A DNA stretch of 64,000 nt, from the NCBI GenBank assembly GCA_963971425.1, contig OZ020516.1, positions 16,604,593-16,668,592 of the forward strand. The letters are read 5' to 3'. Source of the stretch: Bryoerythrophyllum caledonicum (Eukaryota > Streptophyta > Bryopsida > Pottiales > Pottiaceae). The notes beneath the pieces were generated by a model that was not told where the DNA came from, did no database searches, and saw only the letters and a list, made by a program, of their open reading frames with translations. Made by a program: the position numbers and the translations under genes. This document shows positions 47,307-59,100 of this stretch, piece after piece. The stretch's first letter is position 1, and each line of letters begins with the position of its first letter.

Positions 47307-49232
47307 GGTGCAACATTGGTATAGTATCCTTGAGAAGGAGCTAAAAACCTTAGTGCGCATTGCGATTGGGTGAGCCACCAACATTGCGATTTGTATTCGA
47401 GACTTCAGAGCAAATTGAGATCAATTTGCTGGAGGAGAAAACGGCGATGGGATTTCTCAAACGTGAAGAGTAGGTTCTTGAGAAGGCAAAAGTTGTGAAG
47501 GTTGTCATTCCTTCATATGCCACTGACACTCAGACATTATGCTTTACTTGTGGTAAGCTAGGGCATTTTAGGAAGGATTGCAAGGAAAGCAAGTCCTCTA
47601 CACACAAAGTTGGTGGATTTTGTTTCGGTTGCGGTGCCAAGGGCATTCCAAACCTAAGTATTGGAAGCTTTATCCTAAGTTGAATCCTTTTGGAAGAAAA
47701 GAAAGTAGGACAAGAGGCAATGACAAGGAGTCAAAGGCCCCTGGAGGGGAGAAGAAGAGTCGGAAGGCCACGTTCGCCAAACTGGAGGCCAAAATAGAGG
47801 CCCTGAGTACGAACGCCAATTGAGTACGAACGCCGGTTTGGTGAGTGATAAGCTACAAGTCACTCCTAGTTTTCATATTGGGGCATATTTAGACCCACGA
47901 TGACAAATTTGAGAATTACATGTTGAGTGGCATGGCACTTGTCACCACAAATGACTTGCGCGAGGCTTATGCCTTTACGCGGAGTTAAATACTGTGATCA
48001 AGGAGACACCACGTGGAGCAAGCCCAACTCTGGATCCTCAACATGGGAAGGACAATTGGCAAGCTCAATTGTCAGAATCTATTACGTTGGAGGAGATGGT
48101 GCCAACATCTTCCATGGTACCTCCAATTCAACAAAGGGCGCCTTTAAGACGCCCTATGGTTGGAGTTGAAAAGCCAACAAATGCGGTGCTTATTGAAGCG
48201 GCAAATATGGTTTGCCAAGATTTGTTGTTTTCTCCTAAACTGATGTTACAAACAGGCTTCAGTCGAGTAATAGTCTTCAAGATGGTGGCCACGATGTATG
48301 AGTTGGATAATTCCACTGGCGTCCATGGTTTAAAGACGGAAGTGATTGTAGAGGAAACGAATACGAGTCATGAGGTCAACGTGGAGAGGTTGCTTTTAGC
48401 AGCCATGCGTGTCAAGACCATGGCCGCCAGACCTACAATCAAGAGGTCATCCATTACACCTGGTGTCGTGGTGGTCAACAACTCTCCAAGGATTTTTCAA
48501 CTTGTTGGGCTTTAGGGAAGGGTTTTGACGAGCGCTTTTGGATTCAAGAGCTCAACCATTGATGCTGGAAGCATCTCCTATTGAGGGATTGGGCTTGACT
48601 AGAGACACTTTGGAGAAGTGTCCATGGACAATTAACACGTCTATGGAAGGTACAAAGCAGGCTATGGACATCACGAAATAGGAATTGATGTTGCGACTCA
48701 ATGAAGATGATGTCGAGGATACAAGTTTCATGAAAGTGAAAGCTATAGTCTCGAGGGCCAAGTCATATGATGCCTTGGTAGGCTTGGCAGTGTTATACCC
48801 TATGACGTTCAGCTTAGATTTTTGGGGAGAGACATCAAGTTATAGACAAGGATGGGAAGCGGGAGATGGGCGAAAGCTTCTAGCTCGATTTGTTCGAGTT
48901 CTAACTAGTAACCTTGCCGATGTGTTTGGCTTCTTGGGAGGAATGGATGCGATACCATTATGGTTTCATGAGGATGTAAGGATTTCTCTACAGCTACTCC
49001 TACACTTGATGAGGTGGATGACCACATGGGTGACACAAGTGTTAGAGATACAAAGAGATATAAACCTGGAATTAAAGCAGCGTGGAACACCACGACTCAA
49101 CTTTAGAGGGATGCTGAGCAAGTCATTGAAGATGTTTGGCAGCATTTGATGCTCTTACAAGTGGAAAATCAGTATGGAGAGGACCAAGATTTAGGCCCAC
49201 CTCTGGGCACTTCTACCATTCACTAGAAGGCA

Positions 49233-50060
49233 CCAGAGGATGGCATTGTCTTGTTAGAGTTATTAGGCGGGCTTAGGAATGGCTTGGAGGCAATGCTGCA
49301 AGCGGGGATCAAGGTCAAGCGCTACATCTATGTAGATGTTGATGAAGCTGCAAGGCATGTTGCCAAGCAACATTCACTGCGATTGAAGATCCAATATCTA
49401 GACTTGGTGGCTTTTAGTGCCATCAAGACTTCATTTTCTATCCTGGTTAGTGATATTGCCTTACTTTCAGCAAAGGACATTCACCGTATTGGCCATGTGA
49501 ACCTTATCATTGCGGGTTGGCCCTGTCAAGGTATGTCTATGGCTGGACATTTGAACCGATTGAATGATACACGTCTCTTGCGATTTTACGATATGATCCG
49601 CTTATTGCATTTGCTTCAGACATCTCAGAACCGACCACCAGGTTATATTGTGGAGAATGTATTGGTGGTGAGTATCTCTAGGTCAATGACCTTGGAGGGC
49701 ATGCATCGCACACGAGACTATGAGTTTACTAGTGTTGCTCCATGCGGCTACGGTGGGATTGCGAGCACAGTGCCTGCGGTTACGGTGGACATATATGGCA
49801 CCTCAAGAGTTGTTACAGTGCGCCATGGGTCGTATGAAACGATCGGATGTTTATGTGAGTGATATTTTGGATCCGCAGAGGGCACCTCGACGCGTTTATC
49901 ATGATGACCAACACCTTTGGCGGTGGTTATCCGCAAGGGAGAACCTCATAGGGCATTGCCAACGTTGGTTAGTTGTGCTAGATTGTATGTCTTTAAAAAT
50001 AACGACCCTCTCCTTGTTTGGGATTCTATGTCTCAAGAAATGGTGGAGCCCAATGTTGTA
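49233..50060 (+). mobile_element. Retrotransposon-borne C5-methyltransferase-like domain (fossil part)
   Basis: Within the Ty3/gypsy fossil. Cytosine-5 methyltransferase motifs are visible in order: motif I-like LELLGGLRNGLEA; motif II-like YIYVDVDEAARHVA, where the SAM-binding acidic residue would lie; motif IV AGWPCQGMSMAG, with the PCQ catalytic loop; and motif VI YIVEN. Related sequence resumes beyond the inserted element near 53690-53900. Retrotransposon-carried C5 methyltransferases have been reported from charophyte algae and dinoflagellates; assignment here rests on motif reading alone. Broken, like the rest of the element. Confidence 0.75.
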
Positions 50061-50069
50061 AGTTCTAGG

Positions 50070-53000
50070 GTCAATACTCCTCCAAAATATACTACTAAAT
50101 AATCCACAAACATGAAGCACAATTCTACCGGGTCCATACTCTCACTTGTTCTGCAACTATTTTCGGATCCTTCCGGACTCCAAATTCTTACAATAATTTC
50201 CGGAACCAATTTCCGGACAACTGACAAGGGAATTTAATTTTGTCTCTCTTTACTCCTCAGAGATTTCTCCGGATGGTTTAAGCGGGTGGCCGGAAGACCA
50301 CTCATCCTATCAGTTTAAGTGGTCGGATCCCCCATTGTTCCGTAACTTAATATGGCTAGACACCCACTCTTCCTACTCCGCTAAACCGGTAGATGATTGT
50401 TGCTGCAAGATCCACACTCTCACAACATTCGGATGGCCATCCAAACGCGGTTACACATAGATTAGTCCAGACTACAACGACATTCCGCCAAGTACTGTCA
50501 TGATTCTACCAAGTGAGCATTACATATTTGCAAAGAGGAGCCCTTCTAGACGTACGCATCAGGCTTTTTCCGAATTGCAAGGGTAGATACTGGCCTCAAC
50601 TTGAATCCGGATTCACACAGAGCTTTCGTGCCTTAGAGACTACCAGGCCCACCTCTGCAATACGTCTCTTCCCCTCCTGGCTACTTCCGGACCCTGGAGA
50701 GTATCAGTCCTCTCCCTAAGCTTGTCTCCAGCTCTTCTAGACCCTCTTCTGATGCAAGTCCCAACCGACTACCTCCACTGCAAATATAACAAGGCTCATT
50801 ACAGAAGAATTAATCCACAACAATACAAACTACGATAGATCCGTTTCTTTCGGAAAAAAAACACTTAACACCAGAATATAAAGGAAGACAATATATTGCA
50901 AGGCTTAAACGTTTTCAGAGAGAGAAAACAAGATGACGAGTTTCCTAAAACTCACCTTATTAAATACTAACTAAAATGTTATTTTTACCCTAATCTTATC
51001 CACGAGAAATCCAAAAAGTCTAATCCTAAAGCTGAGAAAATCTTATCACAAAATCGTTAAATCCTAGGCAAAATCGTTCATTCCTAGGCAGAATCGATAA
51101 TTTTTAGGCAGAATCAATAATTCCTATGCAGAATCGATAATTCCTATGCAGAATTGATAATTCCTAGGCAAGTTTCTAGATTTCCAATTTTCCAAATTAA
51201 GTCCTTTTGGAATACAAAACTATTTTTAGTCCCCTAGTAAGTAGCCGGGTGCAATTCTGAGCCCCATTGTTAATTGCTACTAATTTTAAGTGATTTAAGA
51301 AATTCCTACTTATTGATGTTATCTAGGGAGTCTTTTGGACATCCTTGAGCCTAGCGCTCTTACGCCTAGGTGATTCCTCTATCTCCTTTTTCATTGGCTT
51401 TGGCTGCCTTAATCGGGATCCGGAAGCTTGTGTCGGAGGTTCGTCCGTTGACTGCACTGCTTTTGTTGTCAGTCCTCCGGTTGCCATGATCTGCCTTTCG
51501 ATAAGATCCCGAAAACTTCCGGTCCGGCTAAGAGTTTTTTCTATAGGTTGCACCATCACTGGTGAAGTTGATTTCCGGCAATCGTTGGAGGGTGATGTTG
51601 AGGAGAGCCAAAATGTTGGAGGAATTTCTTGGGAGAGTCTCTCCGGAAGGATGCTCTTCCATGACTACAGCGTTTCCGTGTTGGGAAGAGGAAAGTTGCT
51701 CCAATTCATAGGAGAGGCACGATCAGGGGTTCCCAATGTTGCCTTCTTCTGTCTGGAGCTCTTTGGATTTCCAAATGGTCCTGTTACATTTGGAATCGTA
51801 GTGAACCTTCTGGAATCAAGTTGCTAACCAGCTCCTGCATCCGTACTCAAGTCTTCTCCATCTTCCAACTGTGGTCGAGGAGGAATCGGATGATCTGTCC
51901 GCGATTCAGCTTGTCTTCCTAGTATAGTTTTGTCGGGTCTGGTTGATAGTGTCGACCGGAAAGCTAAGCGCAGTCCAGACTTCCGTCAATGCTCGTGCAG
52001 AGGCGTCTGCCCACTTCTCCGCCTCCTTCTACGCCACTTGTGCTTTCGCTAAGGCCGTCTTTGTTTCGACGAGCTGCTCCTAGAGTCTCGCCTGGTCACG
52101 GATGAGAGGGACCTCCTAGTCCTCCAGCACCTTCGACTTGACCTTGATTGTCTTGAGCTCTTTTAACCGGGGAAAGATGTCGGATATTTCCTTGACTCCC
52201 AGCTCCTGTAGGACCTCCTTGATGATATCAATGCCATCCGTGTTTGTTTGGTTGAGTAGCGGGACTCGCCATGCTACATGAGTAAGCAGCTCCATGATGT
52301 CCACATTGAGACGACCGGTGAGTTCTAAAAGTTTAGCCGAAGGCACCCGGCTTGGTATTGTTAATGATCGGCCCGATTCCGGATCAGTGCCCTCCTCTTC
52401 CAGCTGGCTCGAGTTAGCGGATTTCAGCTCTAGCTCCTTCGTTACCAACTTGCTTCTCTTGCGTCTGTTGGCGAGTGGAAGGGAGCTCGAGAATCGGGTG
52501 TGTCGGATTCTCCTTCAAACTCAATCTCTAGTCCTTCATATTCCTGAATACTTAGGAGTTCTTAGTACTTGTCCTCCTCTGTTGGGTCAATATCTCATGC
52601 TTGGCGTACAGATGCGTGAAGTATGACGGCAGAGGTGTTCTGGTCTTCTTCGCCTTCCACAGATTCTTGACCAACCGATCGACTAGGTCACTCATTAAAG
52701 AGGCCCAGTCTACCGAGATCTTTCCCCTCATTGCTCCAACACATGTGCAGGCCCATTTCCACACTACACATTTCGGCTTTTCTAGATGAAAATTAGGATT
52801 CAGAAACCCTACGACTAACCGGCATGTGGATAGCGAAGATCATTGGCGCTAAGCCATCCCTAGGGTTGGCGTTTTGAGAGAACTCACCTTCTAGCAATTC
52901 GTTCCTCCAATCCACTATCTTCACCTCTCCGTCCCGGAAGTTATATGTCCGCTTCCACTCCGGTGTTGTTCAATGCTCCGAATGCCATCTAAGGCTACCG

Positions 53001-53680
53001 TCATATTGGTTATCCGGAGTTCCAATCAACTCCGTTACTAAGTTCTTGTCCTTGATTCCCCACGGCACTTCCATTAGGCCGACGCATCCAATGATCTCCA
53101 AGTAGTTGCAGAGGATCTTCATCTTTTCCTCGTCCATGGGTACGCAAGCATCACCTTCTGGATTAGTGGTGCGCCGGCGGTGGTACTCTTTGACTTGAAC
53201 TTCCTAGCGGCCCAGTCTCCTGTTTCAACCATGGTGCTGGACTTTCTTCGCTGCTTACCACCTCACAATCTCTCCGGTCACACCTGCACGCACTGTCCTC
53301 ACAAAAACTCTCCTCTACCGGAAATACTTCTCGACTATGAAATCAGAAGACAGAAAGCAGGGGAGAAGAGAGAGAGAGAGAGCAAAAAAACGACAAAGAA
53401 GAATGGCGGCACCTTCCTACTTTGACCCCTCTTATATCTGACGCGACGTACAGACAACTGCCGAATGACATCAGACTCATGATGTCGGTTCCGGATCCAG
53501 ATGACACTCGGAATATTCCGGACTTCTTTGGATTGCTCCAGACGTTGAGTTTCTGGAAAAGTACTTAGATAACATTGTTTAACAATTCCGATTAGGCCTA
53601 TAGTCTTTGTTTCTTATTTCTACCTAGTTCTACTATTCTACACCACTCCATTCACTAATTTTTTTTGAATTTTTCATGAT
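50070..53680 (-). mobile_element. Nested Gag-bearing LTR-type element (fossil), minus strand
   Basis: This block separates two parts of the host gypsy element and differs in composition (rich in tccgg words). On the minus strand it carries Gag-like fragments, with WASLMSDLVDRLVKNLWKAK and PSYFTHLYAKHEILT near 52580-52720, followed by charged linker segments near 52120-52450 and 51323-51559. No reverse transcriptase or integrase was recognised, so it may be a Gag-only non-autonomous element. The borders are approximate (within about 50 bp), and no long terminal repeats or target duplication were resolved. It is broken in several places. Confidence 0.5.
51048..51172. repeat. Short tandem repeat, about 20-22 bp unit
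   Basis: About six imperfect units resembling aatcgataattcctaggcag inside the nested minus-strand element. Confidence 0.7.
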
Positions 53681-54885
53681 TTACAGGATTTCAAGGCTAT
53701 ATCTGGATCCTTGTGGGAACGGATTCCCACATCCGATGAGGATGAGCAGGAGCGAGCCATGGACTTTCCCACGGGCACTACCAATACAACCGGCATTTTA
53801 TAGCACCAACTGCAATTTTTACTTGGGCAAGCAATAGATTTAAATTGCTTGAATTGGATTGTCTCATTGGTAATTGACACACAGAAGCGGCTAACTTTTA
53901 GTTTGACCAATTACATGGGGTCTTATGAGTTGCGGGTGGCCGAAGAACCATTTGTCTCTGTCAGAGTGACTGACAAAGTGGTTGGGGGCTAGAGGGCCTT
54001 GACACCTCATCCATGGAACATATGGGGTATTACAAATCATTTTGTGAGGCCCAAGGCTAATGATCCTCACCATGGAGTTGTGGATTGGAGCCAAAGTAGG
54101 GGATTGGCCCACCAGAGGAGGAATTTGGAGAAAGCTATGGAGAAGATGTTCATGGAAGAACACACTACTCACGAAATGGAGGAGATTGGTACATAAAGCC
54201 AATTTGAAGGACTTGGAAGCATGATGGGGATGAGGGAAGAAGAGCTTCCTCCCATCCAACATTCAATAGCAACCAAGGAAGGAGAATATTGCTACAAAAG
54301 AACAAAAAGGGCGGTGACCAAGGATATTTGGAAACCGATAGTAAACCTGGCGGATGGAGCAGTTGAGGCAGAGGAACATGAGTTCTTCAAAGAGTACATG
54401 GATTGTTTTGCCTTTAGTCCTAATGACGTGGGAATATTGAAGGGGCAAGAAGTATGTATCAACTTCACGGACAAAGCATCAATCTACCGCAAGCCGTACA
54501 AATATAGCGATGTTGAACGGAGGATGATACGTGCTCGTACGGAGAAGTTGGTGGCTACAAGGCTACTAGAGTTGGCTCCATCGGATTGTGAATATGCATC
54601 CGCGAAGTTTATACCATCCGAGAAAGATATCTACGGTAACTTGACCGAGAAGGGGATGTGAAGGGACTACAGGAGGATTAATAAATTCACCAAGTCGAAT
54701 CGTTATGCCATGCCAACTTTGGAGGAGAACTTTGAGGCTATTGGTTAAGCCTAAGTGTTCAGTACATTAGACATGCGCTTTGGATACCACCAAATTTGAC
54801 TGAGAGAGAAAGACAAGGAGATGACCGCATTCTAGGGATTTGACAAAGATGGTACGGTCTTACTATTGGGATTAAGAATGCCCCT

Positions 54886-56406
54886 TGTCGGAAGACGTTT
54901 TTAACAAGTGCATTCCCTTGAGTGTTTTTAATGACAAAAACACCCAAGAAGTGACTCGTGTATTGTTCCAAGGATTTAGGTGAAGTAGCTAGCCAGATTT
55001 GATCCGGTCTTACTTCTTTTTACCTCTTTTTCTACAACTTTTTTTTGTGATCTATCCGGCCAACCATCCTTTCCGGTTAACCAGAAAGTCGTTCCTTTCT
55101 TCATGTTTCTAATTATTGTTCCGTATCCGGATTCCTCTCATCAAGTAGCACTAGTCAAGCTCTAGTTTAACCTCAAGATATTAGCTATCGGAGGGCGCGT
55201 CTTGATTGGGAGAGGGACAGTGCTCAAAACTCTCCTCTCGTAGATTAGAGTGGCGAAAGACTCCACTATCCACCCTAACCACTCCTAAACACAACACACA
55301 TATGCATATAGGTGGTGTCTACTTCCTTTCAAATGTAGGGACGCTGCCGAACAGCCGGTCACGCAAAAAGTATTCCAACTCTTCAATTACTACAACGACA
55401 GCTTCCTTCCGGTTCCGGATCCGGTTCCGAATCCGGTTTTGGATATGGTTTTGGATACAATTACAGTCAACTGATCCTGCATGTATCTCACAACTATAGC
55501 GAACGCCACCGGACAACAACAAGAAGAACACACAAGCAAAAAGGACTTGCGATCCTTTCTCGGAATCCAAAGGAAATCGGATTCTAGAACCCACTCTTCC
55601 TACCACAACACTTGGGCATCACCAAGGCACTCAACCATTCGCTAATGGGGTTCACACCTCTACATAGATACTTGAGAGCACAACACATGTGAAGGTAAGA
55701 AACACACGAAGGTGAAGATGACGGTTAAAGAATAAAGTGACTTGTAACCTTTTCATGGAATCCTAAAGAAAACCGTATTCTAGAACCCACTAACCCTTAC
55801 AACAACACTTGGGCATCACCAAGGCACTCAACCATTCACAATGGACGTCACACCTCTACTAGGATACTTGGGAGCACAACAAATGCGAAGATGGGGGATG
55901 AAGATTAAAGATGGGAATGGCTTGCAACCATTCTCCTTATGTACACAAAATATCCCTTATGGTCCTAAAAATCCGACTATCACACAAAGTCAACACGGCC
56001 CTCAAAGTCCCAAAAACGGCCGCCAAAAATCCTCTAACAGTAACCCGACCAGATCCAAAAATCACGGATGAGATCCACAAATCACGGTCCGGTTCCGATT
56101 TTCAGTTTCCGTAGCCGGTTTCCGATTTCCAATGTTGGTTCTGGTTTAGATTCTGGTTCCGAATCCGTAACCGTATCTTGTTTTAACTGGATGTTTAAAA
56201 CACCTTTTCATTTTCCCTAATCCCGTTATTCCTTAACCTTTCTTTAACACTTTTATCGTTTAAGGATTTTGACTATTATGGCCAATCAATAAAACTAATA
56301 AAAACATAAAAATAACAAAAGCAACTAATTCCAAACAAACAAAGCTATCTCACTAAAGCACTCATTACTCTTAAGTGACTTCCAAGGTGAAAAGGAGGTT
56401 CTGACA
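54886..56406. mobile_element. Putative solo LTR nested in the reverse transcriptase region
   Basis: A 1,521-bp non-coding block that begins TGTCGGAA and ends TTCTGACA, giving TG...CA ends with a short imperfect inverted repeat. It is flanked by cccct (54881-54885) and cgcct (56407-56411), a likely 5-bp target duplication with one mismatch. It contains no protein domain, many ccggttccg words, and an internal tandem duplication. This fits a solo LTR left after recombination, from another retrotransposon than its host. Age: younger than the host element. Confidence 0.6.
55545..55925. repeat. Internal tandem duplication of about 190 bp
   Basis: Two diverged units starting near 55545 and 55741 within the putative solo LTR. 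They share attctagaacccact, aacacttgggcatcaccaag, gcactcaaccattc and cacacctcta. Confidence 0.75.
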
Positions 56407-58549
56407 CGCCTATTAAATTTGAGAGGAATGTGGATGGAGTATTCACGGGCTTAGACTTTGTGAGATGCTACATTGACAACATCATTGTCTTTATTTAGAA
56501 TTGAACGCAACATAGGCTATCTTCATAGAAGTATTTGCTAAATTAAGGCTCTATAGTATGAAGTTGCACCCTGGTAAGTGTAAATTCTACTTCGACCGCA
56601 TCAAATACTTAGGCCACATGATATACCTAAGTGGATTGGATGTGGTAGCTAGCAAAATTGAAGTAGTGATGTCTATTTCTAGACCAAGAGATGTTGGTAG
56701 GCTACGTGCATTCTTAAGATTGTGTTACTACTATAGAAAGTTTGTGAAGACTTTCAGTGCTATTGCCAAGCCATTGACCATGTTGACAAGGAATGATCAA
56801 CCTTGGATCTGGAGAGATGAGCAAAAGGCCGCCTTTCAAGAGTTGTAGGACCGCTTGGTATCAACACAAATATCTTAAAGGCCAATAGCAGGAAGGACAT
56901 ACCAACTATACACGAACTGGAGCGCGTTGGAAATCGACGCGGTGTTAAAGCAAATGGGTGATGACGGGAAGGAGTGCTTGGCTACAATATGGGCAATCGC
57001 TCATTTTTTGTCAATTTACCTTAACGGTAACAAGTTTCTGATGGTTACAAATCATCAACCTTGAAAGTGATTGATGGAATCTGCCAAACTGACTCAAAAA
57101 CTAACGCGATGGACATTGATGTTGATGGAGTACGATTTCAAGGTGGTGCACAAAGCAGGATTGGTGAACATGGATGATGACGGCCTTAGCTGCAATCCAA
57201 TTCCAAACCAAACGAATGCTACGGGCGTTAGGTGGCACGGTTAGGATGAAGCCGATCCCTTGGGAGGTTGGCATTGTTCGCCCTTCTAAGTGTATTGGAT
57301 ATGCGTGGAGATGACACTGGAGAAGTTGTTGTAGCCACAGTAGATGAGGATGGCGGTAAACAATCTAGGTGCGCTAAAGATGTTTTCAACGACACAAACG
57401 TGATGTAGTTTCTAAACAATAGATAAGTAGTGCCAAAGCGGTCTGCTAAGCAGATAGATTGGGTCTCGCAATGAGCCAATCAGTTGGTATAGGAGAGGAC
57501 TCACCTTTTGAGAGTGTGGCGTGATAGAGCCCAAAAGGTTGTACCGTCTCCATTGGAGAAAGTGAAGCTTATCAAGGACACACATGAAGACCTTGGACAC
57601 TTTGGAATGCAGAGGACTTACAACTTGCTCTAGCTTCATTATTGGTGGCGAGGAATGCAATCTCAAGTTCAAGCTTTCGTGGCTCGGGAGTCGGTGTATA
57701 GTGTGTGATTTTGTGCAAGTGTCTTTCAACACTTTAATGCCATAATTGCAACCATTACCAATTATGGGCTTGGGATACAGATGGAGTTTGGACTTTTCAG
57801 GTCCACTATCAATGACACCTCAACACAACAAGTATGTGTTAGTTATGATTGAACGCTTCTCAAAGTGGATAGAGTTGGTAGCCTTGCCTCACAAGTGGCC
57901 GCTTATTCTTTCCTTGATCGGGTTTTGAGTTGTTTTGGAGCTCCTGCGGAAGTGCTCACGGACCAAGGACATGAGTTCTTGGGTGAATTTGCAAAAACAT
58001 TGTATGAAAAAAGCGATGATATATCACCGCACTACTTTGAGGGATCAATCCAAAGGAGATGGATTGGCGGAGTGAATGGTGCGAACTGTCAAGAGGGGGC
58101 TTTGAAAGTATAGTTTGAAGAGGGGACATCACGAAGATTGGAACTTGCAATTATCGTGGATAGCCATGGGCTATTAGTTTGGTAAGCAAGCATCCTTGGC
58201 GTCATTTTTTCCTTATTTCTTGTTGTTTGGAAGGCATCTGGTATTACCAAAGGTCATTCAGGCAGATTCTAACAACGTGTTGGCTAACATGGAGAATCCA
58301 GACACGTGGGCTCAAGTGTGTGAGCAACTTGCAAATTTATTTAAGCAAGTGATGTCTATGGCATTGGAGAATCTCTCCATTGCTCAACATCAGGCTACGT
58401 TGCGCTATGCTACAATATGGGGAGGAGGCTACTGACTGCAAGTGCGGCGTTTTATTCTTGGAGACTTTGTGTATTTGTAGCAAGCAGCGCCGACCACCTT
58501 GGAAGTGACGGCGGGATGGGTGATCTTGCTAGATTGTGAGGTAAAAAAA

Positions 58550-58830
58550 TCAGGAGTGTTACTGTTGGAGGGTCATGATGATAAGGTATGAAAGGATCAC
58601 ATGCACAATTGCGCGCCTTGCCATTTGCCACACTGATGGCATGGTACACCCTGGTTTTTCTCACAACTCTACTGGATTGCGATGTCAGTTGTGTCGTAGT
58701 ACCAAACGGTTTGCTACAATGGTCATTTGTGACTTGTGTTGTATGGAGTGGCATCTTGAATGTTTAATCCCTCCTCTTTTAGAGGTCCTAGTGGGTCAAT
58801 GGTTGTGTCTACAATATTATGCACATTGAG
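58550..58830 (+). mobile_element. PHD-finger module at the C-terminus of the gypsy polyprotein (fossil part)
   Basis: The frame shows a PHD-type zinc-finger pattern: CQLC, then a gap and MVICDLC, then EWHLECLIPPL, then VGQWLC. Upstream, in the same part, is a HNCAPCHLPHTDG segment. PHD fingers read histone H3 tails. Chromodomains are the usual C-terminal module of chromoviruses, so a PHD finger is a different solution, possibly for targeting integration. That function is inference. Confidence 0.7.
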
Positions 58831-58900
58831 AGTCTATGTAGACAAGGTCTAGCTATTCAAAAGTGTTGGAGGTGATAAACGATGGGGCTCCCATTGCACT

Positions 58901-59100
58901 TGGCCTATCCTTTGTCTATATGGTCTGTTAGTGTCTTTTTTGTAGATTGACTTGATTTTGCACGATGTTATCATTGTAAAGTTATCTTTGCACAATGTTA
59001 TCTTTGCACGATGTGTTAGTGCACGACATTTCTTTGAAGCGATTTGACGTCATGTAGTGAGAAGAGATCTATCTCAGAATTGAATATGAGTTTTCTTGTT
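58901..59100. other. Non-coding junction between two relics
   Basis: AT-rich, with a repeated word of the type ttatctttgcacgatg near 58960-59015. It may be the remains of the gypsy 3' LTR, but no partner was found. Confidence 0.3.

Larger units (their letters stand above)
47330..58900 (+). mobile_element. Ty3/gypsy LTR-retrotransposon fossil with DNA-methyltransferase and PHD modules
   Basis: A broken Ty3/gypsy element, plus strand. Recognisable parts in order: a Gag zinc knuckle (CFTCGKLGHFRKDC, near 47540); a protease-like region (YDALVGLAVLYPMTFSLDFW, near 48770); a cytosine-5 methyltransferase-like domain (from 49233, resuming after 53690); reverse transcriptase (about 54370-54885 and 56412-56860); RNase H (about 56880-57190); integrase (about 57570-58110); and a C-terminal part with a PHD finger (58550-58830). 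Two foreign insertions lie inside it (about 50070-53680 and 54886-56406). The 5' LTR and most of Gag are not seen, and no paired LTRs were recognised. It is a fossil with well over ten breaks; nested insertions and decay suggest considerable age. The order is that of Ty3/gypsy, with integrase last before the extra C-terminal module. Confidence 0.8.
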
